A stretch of 33,581 nt of DNA from CAZSBG01 sp964605145 (lineage in GTDB: Bacteria; Zhuqueibacterota; Zhuqueibacteria; Thermofontimicrobiales; Thermofontimicrobiaceae). The DNA lies in contig CAZSBG010000068.1 in NCBI GenBank assembly GCA_964605145.1, positions 1 to 33,581 of the forward strand, written 5' to 3'. A model generated the notes under the pieces. That model did no database searches and was not told the origin of the DNA. It was given only the letters and a program-made list of their open reading frames with translations. The position numbers were made by a program, and so were the translations under genes. Shown piece by piece: positions 15,901-23,718 of this stretch (the stretch's first letter is position 1; every line of letters starts with the position of its first letter).

Positions 15901-17560
15901 GAACTCTTCTGGTAATTCAGTATCCTGGCAATTCGACCAATTGAACCCGGGGGTGGTTTCAACCATCACGGTCACGGTGAAGGCGTCCGAAACACTGCCC
16001 GCAGGATTAGCTTCGCTGGTCAGTGATGCGGAAATTTCAGCGATAAATGATTCCTCTTTTGCCAACAATGCGGATGCGGATACAGTTTACGTCATCTCAA
16101 CCCAACCGAGTTCTGCAGACCTGACGCTGGCTCAAACCGCACTGCCGCATATTTTTACTGTTGTCCAAGGTGATACTGTACCTGCCGTTTTTGTCGGAGA
16201 GCCATTTCAATATTCTCTTTTAATTCGAAATGAAGGTCCCGGCACCGCGTACAATTTTTTATTGGCCGATTCAATTTCACCGCGAATCACTCCATCAGAT
16301 TTTAACCTGGGACCATCGTTCGTTTCGGATTCATTGATTTTATGGCAGTTGGATTCTCTCTCATCCGGCAATTCAGTTGAAATATCGTTTGAGGCAATTA
16401 TTGAAGATGCGCCATTTTTGCCTTACCCTGTTTTCAATCCGGCGTATGTGAGTGGGGCCAACGACCCGCTGCCGGCCAATAATCTTTCGGCTTCCCTGGT
16501 ATACGCAGTAGAACGGCAGGTTGCTTTTTGCGATATTATTGTCAGCCAAACCGCAGTCACAGATTCTTTCTCTGTAACCGGGAACGATACGGTTCGATAT
16601 GCAAGAAAAGGTGAAACGTATGGTTATGAAATCACGCTTTCCAACAACAGTATGGTGACCGCCCGAAATGTCACTGTTACGGACCGATTCCCGGATTCAG
16701 TCGTGGTCAGCAGTATTTCGCCGTCTGAAATTTCTTTTACAGGCGATTCGCTGGTGTGGCGGCCGGGGAATTTGCCACCGAAGTCTTCGATTAAATTACG
16801 TTTTGAAGCAACCGTTTCGCAGCTCATGCCCATGGGGAAAAATGCGCTCATCAATCGGGTGATGGCCCGGGCTGAAAATGAAAAAATTGATGCGCTTTCC
16901 GACAACGTCTCGGTCGATACCGTGTATTCCATTGTGAAGCCGATTGGCTCTCAGGATTACACGCCGATCATTCAGGCCGATCCGCCTTTTGTGGAGGTGG
17001 GGGGAGAAGTTGCCATCCGGGTGCAGGTGCTGCTTCCTGTCGAATCGTGGGACATCTGGATTTACCTGGCTGACGGCACCATTATCACCGATTTCGCAGA
17101 TGAATATATCGAATCGACGGCGCTCACTCCGAACGAATGGTTCGACATCGACAAAAAATTCACTGATGTTCAGCTTTTCACACTGGAGGAAACTGAAAGA
17201 ATCACATTTGAATTGCGCACTACCGATGTTTTTGGAGAATTGAGGACGGCAGAAACATTCATCCTGGTGCAGAGCAACAACAATTTTAACCTCGACCGCA
17301 ATGTGTACACTGCCAACGCATCGGAGCCGCTGGCAATCAATTTCAAGTTAAGCTCCAATCGCGTGGCCCGTCTCGACCTGTTCGACCTGACCGGCGCAAA
17401 AGTCACCAAAATTACCGAAGGGCCGTACCGAGCCGGATGGAATACTTACCATTGGGATGGCAAAACTGAGGAGGGGCAATTCATTGGAAACGGATTGTAT
17501 TTTATCACCATAGAATCTGGCGATTACCGCGCCATGAAGAAAGTGATGGTGGTACAATGA
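12914..17560 (+). CDS. Secreted von Willebrand A / DUF11-repeat surface protein
   Basis: This 1548-aa protein starts at ATG 12914 (GAAGG eight bases upstream). A TTG five codons earlier is less likely. A signal peptide ends near VSGQ. A VWA domain (about 150-330) has a complete MIDAS site: D154VSSS, the Thr of GRGTAIFD and Asp of YTDGQDN. About seven DUF11-like beta-sandwich repeats of roughly 140 aa follow. Each opens like AVFPGDSYRYDIRLSN and ends near NNADSDTVIV. After a further beta domain, the last about 90 residues resemble a FlgD-like Ig / sorting tail (AGWNTYHWDGKTEEG, NGLYFITIES). It is probably a cell-surface stalk or adhesin binding a ligand through the metal site. Its last four bases overlap the next start (ATGA), so the two are translationally coupled. 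Confidence 0.85.
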   Translation: MSTVKLKIPANVWIMIMLFQAFFFFVNVSGQTETKSTAVNPLRISVSNISIDQTRTFRGLTGYFPAPVLSTISIIDYKARLMTGLADTARWLGPEDSTEVGRPINAIWRHLNEYHSDNPEFPADTDVFNQSPLPRITEVRKNVPIPTHTMLIMDVSSSMAQELEDAKNGVRTYVELLRPIDKVGLAQFDSSIVRFQKLTADKDSVLAAIDAAELGRGTAIFDPLMRAVQEIKLKKNRCGIIVYTDGQDNRSTTTHVAVIDSARAYNIPIFTIALGNDTREDELEQIAQRTGGIFFKAATASEMSQVFKDLSNVILNYYVLAHTTTDPGRNGTWRTLEVSVKIWGKEGIGKGEYFVPGIELPAKTDLAVNLTSETDTSITQNSRQRNAVFPGDSYRYDIRLSNAGPELSDTISIHQALPDSVYYLSATLLPVMSDQDSLEWTIASLAPGRDSTFSVFVQLDSNYSDLSKPLLSEVRLSADNDSTAQNNADSDTVIVLQKPRLNNYDLAIFQSALTDTTIDIDGEIKPAVMAGDSILYSLKIMNYGPTTAFDILLQNIAADSVNFTEFSLNPFYSSDDTLFWRFDSLSAQDSILIAMTAFPADSLPEFPFEIINTAEVVAERDTFVQNNTSLTTLYGIEKTGPAFKRTNLIASIQSQTERFTVIDGDTLRAVFPGDEFVYEITMKNVGEHAAENAKFTHTLPDSVTFRRATLPPKEIDGKAIIWNVGNFAPNAEFNPTVFVELAGDIPRSMERLVSWVEVTAENDSLPVDNFATDTAYVVFPDTVFTKKIDLQVIQFIISDTTVVVEGDTLTAVTQGNFYAYYVTIQNLGPVTARDFSLLEVVPESVTLFEFNRLPDEQQADTLTWHFDLLNVDEETVISFEVQSGAAYAAFPHKLDHHSFVSADRDSVPDNNSSQAEIYVIQKTGTGDEFTDVSVNLFSTTASTIERDGRTVNAVRANELFQYEIDVVNHGFFPALDVNVIQKLPDFVSFLGADIPANSSGNSVSWQFDQLNPGVVSTITVTVKASETLPAGLASLVSDAEISAINDSSFANNADADTVYVISTQPSSADLTLAQTALPHIFTVVQGDTVPAVFVGEPFQYSLLIRNEGPGTAYNFLLADSISPRITPSDFNLGPSFVSDSLILWQLDSLSSGNSVEISFEAIIEDAPFLPYPVFNPAYVSGANDPLPANNLSASLVYAVERQVAFCDIIVSQTAVTDSFSVTGNDTVRYARKGETYGYEITLSNNSMVTARNVTVTDRFPDSVVVSSISPSEISFTGDSLVWRPGNLPPKSSIKLRFEATVSQLMPMGKNALINRVMARAENEKIDALSDNVSVDTVYSIVKPIGSQDYTPIIQADPPFVEVGGEVAIRVQVLLPVESWDIWIYLADGTIITDFADEYIESTALTPNEWFDIDKKFTDVQLFTLEETERITFELRTTDVFGELRTAETFILVQSNNNFNLDRNVYTANASEPLAINFKLSSNRVARLDLFDLTGAKVTKITEGPYRAGWNTYHWDGKTEEGQFIGNGLYFITIESGDYRAMKKVMVVQ

Positions 17561-20511
17561 GAACACAAGACTTCAAATATTTCAAAAATTCTTTTCTGAT
17601 AAGATATTTTATTTTGGCAACAGCAACATTAATGATTTTTGCGTCCGAATCCCACGGTCAAATTCGCGCCGGTTCCGCCTATTTGAAAATGCTGCCCGGT
17701 GCACGCGAGGTGGGATTTGGCGGCGCTATTTCCGGCGTGCTGGACTTCGCCTACACGCACCAGGTGAATCCTGGCGCCACCGCGTTCATGCGGGAGTGGC
17801 AGTGGTCGGCGAGCTACACCAACTGGATTTCAGACATTTACAATACATCTTTTCTCTATGGCAGGAAAATGAGAACTCCCTGGAGCCGCCGAACCAGTTT
17901 TGCCCTGAGCGCAAATTACCTCGGAATTCCGGAATTCAACAGTGGCGGGGAAACCGTTGTACCGGTATCCGGCAATAATGTATTGGCTGCGGCCAGTCTG
18001 GGACAGAAACTGAGTTTTATCTCACCGAACATAGGATTGGGCGCGAATATTAAATACTTCAACAGCGAATTGGGAGATTTGCAGGCCAGCGCCTGGATTT
18101 TCGATGTTGGGTTGATGGCCCGGTCGAGCCGATTCGGTTTCAGCAACTGCAGCAGAGGGATTTGGGACTATGCCATCATTTCCGGCGGAGTGGCCGTGAC
18201 CAACCTGGGCCAGGGGATAAAATTCGTCAACGAGCGCTCTCCGCTTCCGAGAATGTTTCGCTCAGGACTTGCCGTTCAACTTGGCAGCCACAGAAAATTC
18301 CAGATCAGCTTCGCTGCTGAATACCGGGACGCCCGGGATGAGCAGGGATTCTTCCTCCTGGGTTCTGAAATGAGTTGGCACGATCTGTTATCCCTGCGCG
18401 CTGGTTACAGTTTCGAAGACAATCTCCTCGGCCAGTTCAGTTTTGGCGGCAGTGTGCAGTTAGATGACATTCTTTCCGGCAAAATTAATCCGGGCCGAAA
18501 TAATGCGCTTCGGTTGGATCTGGCCGTCAATCAAAAAAGTGCATTTGTTTCTGTACCCTATCACGGCAGCGTAACGCATCATCCAATCGGTCCGGAGAAA
18601 TTCGAATTCATCGCTCCGAAAATGGATGCTTACGTCGATATTGACAGCGTTGTCCTTGCCTGGGAATCCAGTGCAGACCCGGACCTTTACGACGATATTT
18701 CGTACCGACTCCTCGTGGATCAGGACAGCGCAAAAATGGCGAATCTCATCCAAATGGCTGAAAACGCCATGGGAGAATTGCCATTTCCGGCGTTGAGTGA
18801 TTCCTTTTTCGTGAATCTTCCACTGACTAACACCCTTCAATCCATAGATTTCACAGAAGGCGGTCATTTCTACTGGGCTGTGTTGGCGCTGGATAAAAAC
18901 AATCATGTCCGGTTCGCTGAAAAGAACGGTCGAAAAGTCGCGCACTTTTTTGTCACTTCACCGCGACTGGAAATTGTTGAAATAGAATTCGATTATCACC
19001 CCTGGATCACACAAAATGATATTCAGGGAAAATTGAAATTTCACATAAAAAACAGCGGCAGCAGAACCGCGAATAAATATGCGCTTTCACTTTACGATGT
19101 CCCGGATACAAGCAGGTCGATCTCCTCAGCGCCAGGGGATAATGGCAGGGCGCTGCTTAGCAATTTTGTCATTACCAACCTTGAGCCGCATGACTCAACA
19201 GTCATTGAATTCGATTGGCGAACATCGATTCCGGGTCGCCATAGAATCACAGGTGAAATTCGAAAGATAAGCGCTGATAAAGTGCAGCATGCTGCAGCAG
19301 AAAAATTCTACACCATTCCCAAGGGGCTGTTTGCCACCGGGGAAAACGATCATCCTCTAAAGATTCATAAGACTGAATTTGAACTGCCCATCATTGGAAA
19401 AATTTATTTTGAAAAAGGAGACGCTGAAGTTCAGGAAGAATTCATTCGTCGTTGGAAAATAACGCCGCCGCTGCAATTGTTCGCGGAACGGCTTCGAAAC
19501 CATCCTGAAATTGTGATTTACGTGCAGGGTATTGCCGATAAAAATTCCGGGGAAACCGAAGCCATTGCCAATTCCCGCGCCCGGGCAGTTGCGGATTCAT
19601 TGATGCAGCTTGGCGTGAACAGGGATCAAATAGAATTCCTCGCGGACACAGTTATTTACACATCATATCGGCCCAGAACCGACACTGAATTACGACTGGA
19701 AGAGAGATGGCGGGCAGATATTTCAACCGAGGTCTCCAATGAAAAAGTCCTTTTCGGGCCGCTAAAAACACTGTACAATAAATTCACCTGGCATGAAGTC
19801 CCGTTTAATTCCACAATTTCCAGCGTTGTGTCCATCGAAAAGACGATGCTAATCTTAAGTAAAATGGCGCTGGCCGATACACTCTCCATCGAATCCCTGG
19901 ACAAATATCATCTGCCTGATGTGGTGACCTGGGATATTGCCGGACGATTTTCTGACCGGGCGCCGGCGTGGCTCAATCAGGAAACAAATTATTTCATATC
20001 ACTGACCGACTCATTGAATCGTTCATTTTACACCAAAGCCCGCGATGTTGCCCTTGACTATGAGTACGCCAAAAAAGAGCGGATGTATTACATCATCGCA
20101 AAATTTAATAAAGCCAAGGCGTTTTATGAATTTTACTGGGAAAGTCTGGTGGACAGTATGTACACGCTGCTGACTGAAAATGAAAACATGCGGATGAAAT
20201 TTCATGGTCATGGCTGCGCCATTGGTTCGGATCGCGCCAATCAAATTGTTTCCGGGCGCCGAACCAGAACCTTTCAGCAGAAATTTTTGGATGATCTGTT
20301 AGACAGAAAATTTGATAAAACCAACCCGAATGATCTGGCGAGATTTGAAAAATTAAAGAACCGAATCGATGTTCCACCGGAAGGACACGGAGAAAGCATG
20401 CCGCTGATTTTCATCGCCCCGGACGGGCAGGAAATCCTGCTCGGCGATAACAGCACACCACTGGGCCGGCAGTTGAATCGACGAATCATGGTGCATTTGT
20501 ATACGAAATAG
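17557..20511 (+). CDS. PorV-like outer-membrane barrel fused to two OmpA-like domains
   Basis: This 984-aa protein has a signal peptide (ending near SHGQ), then a PorV/UPF0164-like barrel start (LPGAREVGFGGAISGVLDFA, VNPGATAF) running to about residue 330. A fibronectin-like section (about 345-470) and a CARDB-like section (about 470-600) follow. The first OmpA-like domain begins near residue 611 (GKIYFEKGDAEV, then ANSRARAVADSL). A second lies near 860-984 (FHGHGCAIGSDRANQ, closing with LNRRIMVHLY). OmpA-like domains usually bind peptidoglycan. The gene overlaps the VWA/DUF11 gene by four bases. A plausible role is to export, hold or anchor that partner at the outer membrane, like PorV or PorP/PorE components of type IX secretion. 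This is inference. Confidence 0.8.
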   Translation: MRTQDFKYFKNSFLIRYFILATATLMIFASESHGQIRAGSAYLKMLPGAREVGFGGAISGVLDFAYTHQVNPGATAFMREWQWSASYTNWISDIYNTSFLYGRKMRTPWSRRTSFALSANYLGIPEFNSGGETVVPVSGNNVLAAASLGQKLSFISPNIGLGANIKYFNSELGDLQASAWIFDVGLMARSSRFGFSNCSRGIWDYAIISGGVAVTNLGQGIKFVNERSPLPRMFRSGLAVQLGSHRKFQISFAAEYRDARDEQGFFLLGSEMSWHDLLSLRAGYSFEDNLLGQFSFGGSVQLDDILSGKINPGRNNALRLDLAVNQKSAFVSVPYHGSVTHHPIGPEKFEFIAPKMDAYVDIDSVVLAWESSADPDLYDDISYRLLVDQDSAKMANLIQMAENAMGELPFPALSDSFFVNLPLTNTLQSIDFTEGGHFYWAVLALDKNNHVRFAEKNGRKVAHFFVTSPRLEIVEIEFDYHPWITQNDIQGKLKFHIKNSGSRTANKYALSLYDVPDTSRSISSAPGDNGRALLSNFVITNLEPHDSTVIEFDWRTSIPGRHRITGEIRKISADKVQHAAAEKFYTIPKGLFATGENDHPLKIHKTEFELPIIGKIYFEKGDAEVQEEFIRRWKITPPLQLFAERLRNHPEIVIYVQGIADKNSGETEAIANSRARAVADSLMQLGVNRDQIEFLADTVIYTSYRPRTDTELRLEERWRADISTEVSNEKVLFGPLKTLYNKFTWHEVPFNSTISSVVSIEKTMLILSKMALADTLSIESLDKYHLPDVVTWDIAGRFSDRAPAWLNQETNYFISLTDSLNRSFYTKARDVALDYEYAKKERMYYIIAKFNKAKAFYEFYWESLVDSMYTLLTENENMRMKFHGHGCAIGSDRANQIVSGRRTRTFQQKFLDDLLDRKFDKTNPNDLARFEKLKNRIDVPPEGHGESMPLIFIAPDGQEILLGDNSTPLGRQLNRRIMVHLYTK

Positions 20512-20831
20512 GGCTTTAAGCGAAACGCTTTCCTTTCATTAACAGTTGACAATTGATCGTTGACAATTTCTTCTACTTCGTCAATTTAAAATAAAACAAA
20601 GGGTAGTTCAGTGGCCTCTGCCACTGACTTTACATTCTTAAAGTTATATTTTCATTGTTCCAGAAATATTTAGTGATAAATTTTTTGATTGATCGATGAA
20701 AAATAGTATCCTCATCACCGGCAGAGGCCGCTGGTTTACCCTAATTTTATATGTGCAAAGTAGAGATAGGTGAGATAACTTTTGGTTTGGAGATTATCTG
20801 ATGGATGGTGAAATTATCAATTGAATATAAA
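20512..20831. other. Convergent intergenic region with repeats
   Basis: This 320-base gap lies between two genes that converge. It holds a direct repeat GTTGACAATT (20545-20554 and 20559-20568) and the inverted-repeat element at 20600-20742. No gene is seen. Confidence 0.5.
20600..20742. repeat. 143-bp element with 23-bp imperfect terminal inverted repeats
   Basis: The ends are 20600-20622 and 20720-20742 and match in 19 of 23 positions in inverse sense, with AGGGTA at the outer edge and GGCCTCTGCC at the inner. The left end also contains a perfect palindrome, TCAGTGGC-CTCT-GCCACTGA (20608-20627). There is no open frame inside. It may be a MITE-like or REP-like element. Confidence 0.5.
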
Positions 20832-22295
20832 TTACAGCCTCTCTGTGGGAAGGACATCAGCGCCATACTTCCGCAATTCGGCTTTCATTATTTTGCTCAA
20901 CTCGCGAACGACGCTTTCGTCGAGAGTCTCATTCTGGCCCCGGGAAAGAATTTCTTTGACGCGCACATGGGCCCTTTCCCCGGCTGACGTTCCTCCCTGA
21001 CTCAGCCATGTCGGGTAACTCTCCCGCTCGATCACATCCGAAGGAAAAATAAATTCTTCCCGCAGCCATCGAATCGTGTTGGGTGACGTGAGAAAATATT
21101 CGCCATGGTAAATATCGCCAAAAAGGTCTTCACTCAAAGCGCCCTGCCGGAACTCGATTCCCCGCGCCAACCTGAGCGCCATGCCGCAGATTTCATTGTC
21201 CAGCACTAATTTTTCCAGCGACTGGCAGCTCTCAAAATCCAGCATGCCCGGCCCGGAAATGACATTGACACCGCTCAGCGCAGCCATGACCGCGCCCATG
21301 CCGGTTTCCATCCCGGCCTGAAAATCCAGCAGCTTGCTGTCGCTCAGCGCCATGTAGGCATGGGTGGGCAGCCCCAGCGATTTGGCGATTCGCGCGTAGG
21401 CCGCGTCGATCATCATTGTTTCCATGGCGCCCATGGGCGTGGCGCCGAAGCGCATGTCAAACGCCGTGGCCGAACCGCCCCAGATTGCCGGCGCGCCCGG
21501 CTGCACCAATTGGTGAATCACAATGCCGCTCAAAATTTCCGCCGCGTGCTGAACCAGCGTCCCGGTAATGGTGCCGGGCGCAGTCGCCCCGGTCATGGGC
21601 ATGGAAATAATCTGCGCCGGAATGCCGGCCCGGGCGCAGTCCATCAAATCGTTGCAGGTGAGATTGCTCCATTTCAAAGGCGATGTGGGACAGCAATCGA
21701 AAATGGCTAACGGTTTTTCCTGCAGTTTTTCTTCACTTCCGCGAACAACCAAAAGCATGTCCCGCATGGGCGCGAATCCATCCAATGAAAACGTACCGGT
21801 GACAATCGGTTTTGAGCTATGCAATAGCGCAATGAAAAGCCGGTAGCGGTCGCTCACCTCTTTGGGCACATCCGATGAAATGAGGCAGGTGGATTGCGCC
21901 GCGAGATTTGGCAAGCTATGGGTCACCCGACTAAAGTCGATTAAATCCTGCGTAATCGGTTTGCGCTGCCGCTGCGTTTTCCAGTCAAGCACCGTAAGCG
22001 CGGACGAGCCGGGATCGAAATGGATGGAATCGCCCTGCAATTTCATGGCCGGCTCGCCATACCGGTCGTACATCGTTATTGATTTCGGAGCAGTCCCAAG
22101 GCCTTTTTCCACCAACGAACGCGGAAAAAACGCTTTGCGCGAATCTTTCATTACCTGCGCGCCGGCAGCGTGCAGCAGCTCCAACGCGTTATCGTTCACA
22201 ATTAAAACGCCGACTTTTTCAAGCACGTTGTACGCTTCATCGAGAATTCTTTTGACCTGCTCGTCGTCGATCATGTGAAACAGAGGGCGGGACAT
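20832..22295 (-). CDS. MttB-superfamily methyltransferase without pyrrolysine
   Basis: This 487-aa protein belongs by overall sequence to the trimethylamine methyltransferase (MttB) superfamily, with blocks such as FDPGSSALTVLDW, MPMTGATAPGT and LSDSKLLDFQAGMETGMGA. Pyrrolysine-type MttB genes have an in-frame amber codon. This frame has none, so it belongs with the non-Pyl group, which includes demethylases for glycine betaine, proline betaine and carnitine. The usual partners, a corrinoid protein and a corrinoid:THF methyltransferase, are not adjacent. AAGGAAAA lies upstream of the ATG at 22295. The substrate cannot be named from sequence. It stands alone between repeat-rich gaps. Confidence 0.88.
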   Translation of the reverse strand: MSRPLFHMIDDEQVKRILDEAYNVLEKVGVLIVNDNALELLHAAGAQVMKDSRKAFFPRSLVEKGLGTAPKSITMYDRYGEPAMKLQGDSIHFDPGSSALTVLDWKTQRQRKPITQDLIDFSRVTHSLPNLAAQSTCLISSDVPKEVSDRYRLFIALLHSSKPIVTGTFSLDGFAPMRDMLLVVRGSEEKLQEKPLAIFDCCPTSPLKWSNLTCNDLMDCARAGIPAQIISMPMTGATAPGTITGTLVQHAAEILSGIVIHQLVQPGAPAIWGGSATAFDMRFGATPMGAMETMMIDAAYARIAKSLGLPTHAYMALSDSKLLDFQAGMETGMGAVMAALSGVNVISGPGMLDFESCQSLEKLVLDNEICGMALRLARGIEFRQGALSEDLFGDIYHGEYFLTSPNTIRWLREEFIFPSDVIERESYPTWLSQGGTSAGERAHVRVKEILSRGQNETLDESVVRELSKIMKAELRKYGADVLPTERL

Positions 22296-22335
22296 GGCTT
22301 GGGTTTTCCTTTTATTTTTGAGTCAGTCTGAATAG

Positions 22336-22355
22336 CCCCGACTTTTAAGTCGGGG
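22336..22355. repeat. Short GC-rich palindrome
   Basis: CCCCGACTT and AAGTCGGGG form a perfect 9-bp stem with a TT loop. It lies about 40 bases upstream of the MttB-family start and is followed by a second short palindrome GGGCTTTAGCCC at 22379. The latter also occurs in reverse sense at 32556-32567. Confidence 0.55.
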
Positions 22356-22609
22356 AACAGATATCTACCCTAAATTTTGGGCTTTAGCCCTCATCAGAGT
22401 GGATTCAGCATTCAAAAATTAATTCTGGAATATAAGAAATCCCGGGGAACATTTCAAGGGGAAAGGTTTGGAAGTGGGATGAGGCCATCTTTTGGAATAG
22501 TTATTGACATTCTTATTTTTTTTTGATAAATTTAGAATGATTTATACAAATTCTCGAAATTTTGATTCAACTTTCTCTACATAAAGTCTGTACGAAAAAC
22601 CTCCAAAAG

Positions 22610-22813
22610 TGTCATGTTGAGGAACGGAGCGACGAAACATCTAAGACCACTAAGTCTCAATAAATTTAGGGATTGGTGGTCACAGATTCCTGTATAGCTA
22701 CCTTTAGATTCTTCAATGAAAACCGGCTATGCCTGTACAGTTTCATTAATCTTTATAAGGAAATACAGACTGTGCTTCACTCTCCCGCAGTGGCGGGATC
22801 GCTCAGAATGACA
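22610..22813. mobile_element. MITE-like dispersed repeat of about 204 bp
   Basis: The ends are TGTCATGTTGAG (22610-22621) and CTCAGAATGACA (22802-22813), which are inverted repeats matching in 10 of 12 positions. The left end continues GAACGGAGCGACGAAACATCT, close to a repeat (TGTCATCCTGAG and so on) that I recall as widespread in environmental bacterial genomes. There is no open frame and no clear target-site duplication, so mobility is inferred. Confidence 0.5.
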
Positions 22814-22902
22814 AAACTTTGAAATCATCAGTTTTCGGACAGACAAATAGTAAAACTACCCTGGATCGAATTGCTCAATTATTTAACTTTAAGAGTTGAC
22901 AA

Positions 22903-23121
22903 ATGAGAACACTATTAAAAGAGGCATTTGAAAAAGCGTCCAAACTTCCGGAATCCGTGCAAAATGAAATTGCAGCACAGCTCATCGAGGACATCGAGAA
23001 TGAAATGAAATGGCAGACCGAATTTGAAAAATCACAAGATAAACTTGAAAAACTTGGACTCAAAGCTGTAGCTGATTTTAAAGCGGGTTTCGGGAAAGAA
23101 GGTGGGTTCGATAAAGAATGA
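22903..23121 (+). CDS. Antitoxin-like small protein of a type II toxin-antitoxin pair
   Basis: This 72-aa acidic helical protein (LLKEAFEKASKLPESVQNEI, then WQTEFEKSQDKLEKLGLKAVADFKAG) has the form of small antitoxins that sit directly before RelE/ParE-fold toxins. Its stop codon overlaps the next start by four bases (ATGA), which ties the two together translationally. A proper ribosome-binding site is weak (AAGAG). The C-terminal part probably wraps the toxin. No DNA-binding domain is obvious. Confidence 0.75.
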   Translation: MRTLLKEAFEKASKLPESVQNEIAAQLIEDIENEMKWQTEFEKSQDKLEKLGLKAVADFKAGFGKEGGFDKE

Positions 23122-23378
23122 ATTCATTTTTGACAAATGATTTCCTAAGATGTTTTCGAAGTCTACCAAAGCGGATTCAGGAGAAGGCGAGAAAAACCTA
23201 TAAAATTTGGAAAAACGATCCAAATCATCCTGGAATTGATTTTAAACGAGTTGGAAAAAACCAACCTATTTATTCAGTACGGATAGGCATTGGCTGGCGG
23301 GCTCTTGGTATAAAAGAAAAGGATTCAATGATATGGTTTTGGATTGGCTCTCACGCGGATTATGATAAATTGCTATGA
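23118..23378 (+). CDS. RelE/ParE-fold toxin
   Basis: This 86-aa basic protein has the pattern of a widespread RelE/ParE-like toxin subgroup: RCFRSLPKRIQEKARKTYKIW, NDPNHPGIDFKRVG, YSVRIGIGWRALG and WFWIGSHADYDKLL. Members are thought to cleave mRNA or otherwise block growth when free of their antitoxin. It is coupled to the preceding antitoxin. Its stop lies in a 15-base palindrome, GCTATGACTCATAGC (23372-23386), which also contains the stop of the converging UPF0175 gene. The two genes overlap by six bases. The hairpin may act as a small bidirectional terminator. Confidence 0.83.
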   Translation: MNSFLTNDFLRCFRSLPKRIQEKARKTYKIWKNDPNHPGIDFKRVGKNQPIYSVRIGIGWRALGIKEKDSMIWFWIGSHADYDKLL

Positions 23379-23621
23379 CTCATAGCTAAGCTCCTTAAGT
23401 GTTTTTACATCTGCTTCAAATTCCTGTTCATCATAATGGACCGGGATTTTACGACTTAAAAGTAAATGTTGAAATTGATATTGACTTATATCTGCCAATT
23501 GACTCGCCTGCCCCAATGTAAGTTTCCCTTTTTGAAATAACATAACAGCGATTTCAAGAGATAGCTCAGAAAGCGACATTCGAGTCGATTTTACAATTTC
23601 ATCCTGGATTATTAAACTCAT
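23373..23621 (-). CDS. UPF0175-family protein (antitoxin-like)
   Basis: This 82-aa protein matches UPF0175: an N-terminal strand, LSELSLEIAVMLFQKGKLTLGQASQLADISQYQFQHLL, and a C-terminal VHYDEQEFEADVKTL. The central part looks like a helix-turn-helix. Genes of this family are often followed by a PIN-domain (DUF3368) toxin, but none follows here. Instead the gene converges on the RelE-like toxin, with a six-base overlap. AAGGA lies eight or nine bases before the ATG. It is best seen as an orphan antitoxin-like regulator. Confidence 0.8.
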   Translation of the reverse strand: MSLIIQDEIVKSTRMSLSELSLEIAVMLFQKGKLTLGQASQLADISQYQFQHLLLSRKIPVHYDEQEFEADVKTLKELSYES

Positions 23622-23666
23622 GTCGAGTGTCCTTTCGTTTATAACAAACTAAATTCGAACTGGAGT

Positions 23667-23686
23667 ATGGTCTCCAACTCTGAGGT
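23667..23686. repeat. Degenerate copy of the GTCTCCACCTC palindrome
   Basis: TGGTCTCCAACTCTGAGGTT resembles the left and centre of the palindromes at 24055-24077 and 32442-32474 but with several changes. It lies in the 97-base gap between the two antitoxin-like genes. Confidence 0.4.
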
Positions 23687-23718
23687 TACGCCTGACGTTA
23701 CTTGTCCAAATTAACATT

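Larger units (their letters stand above)
22296..22902. other. Repeat-filled spacer between mttB-like gene and toxin-antitoxin pair
   Basis: About 600 bases contain no gene. They hold a perfect hairpin CCCCGACTT-TT-AAGTCGGGG (22336-22355), GGGCTTTAGCCC (22379-22390) and the MITE-like element at 22610-22813. AAGAG followed by TTGACAA precedes the antitoxin start. Confidence 0.5.

Noticed and set aside
20832..22295. Pyrrolysine-containing MttB
   Set aside because: The reading frame is continuous with no in-frame TAG, so the non-Pyl form applies.
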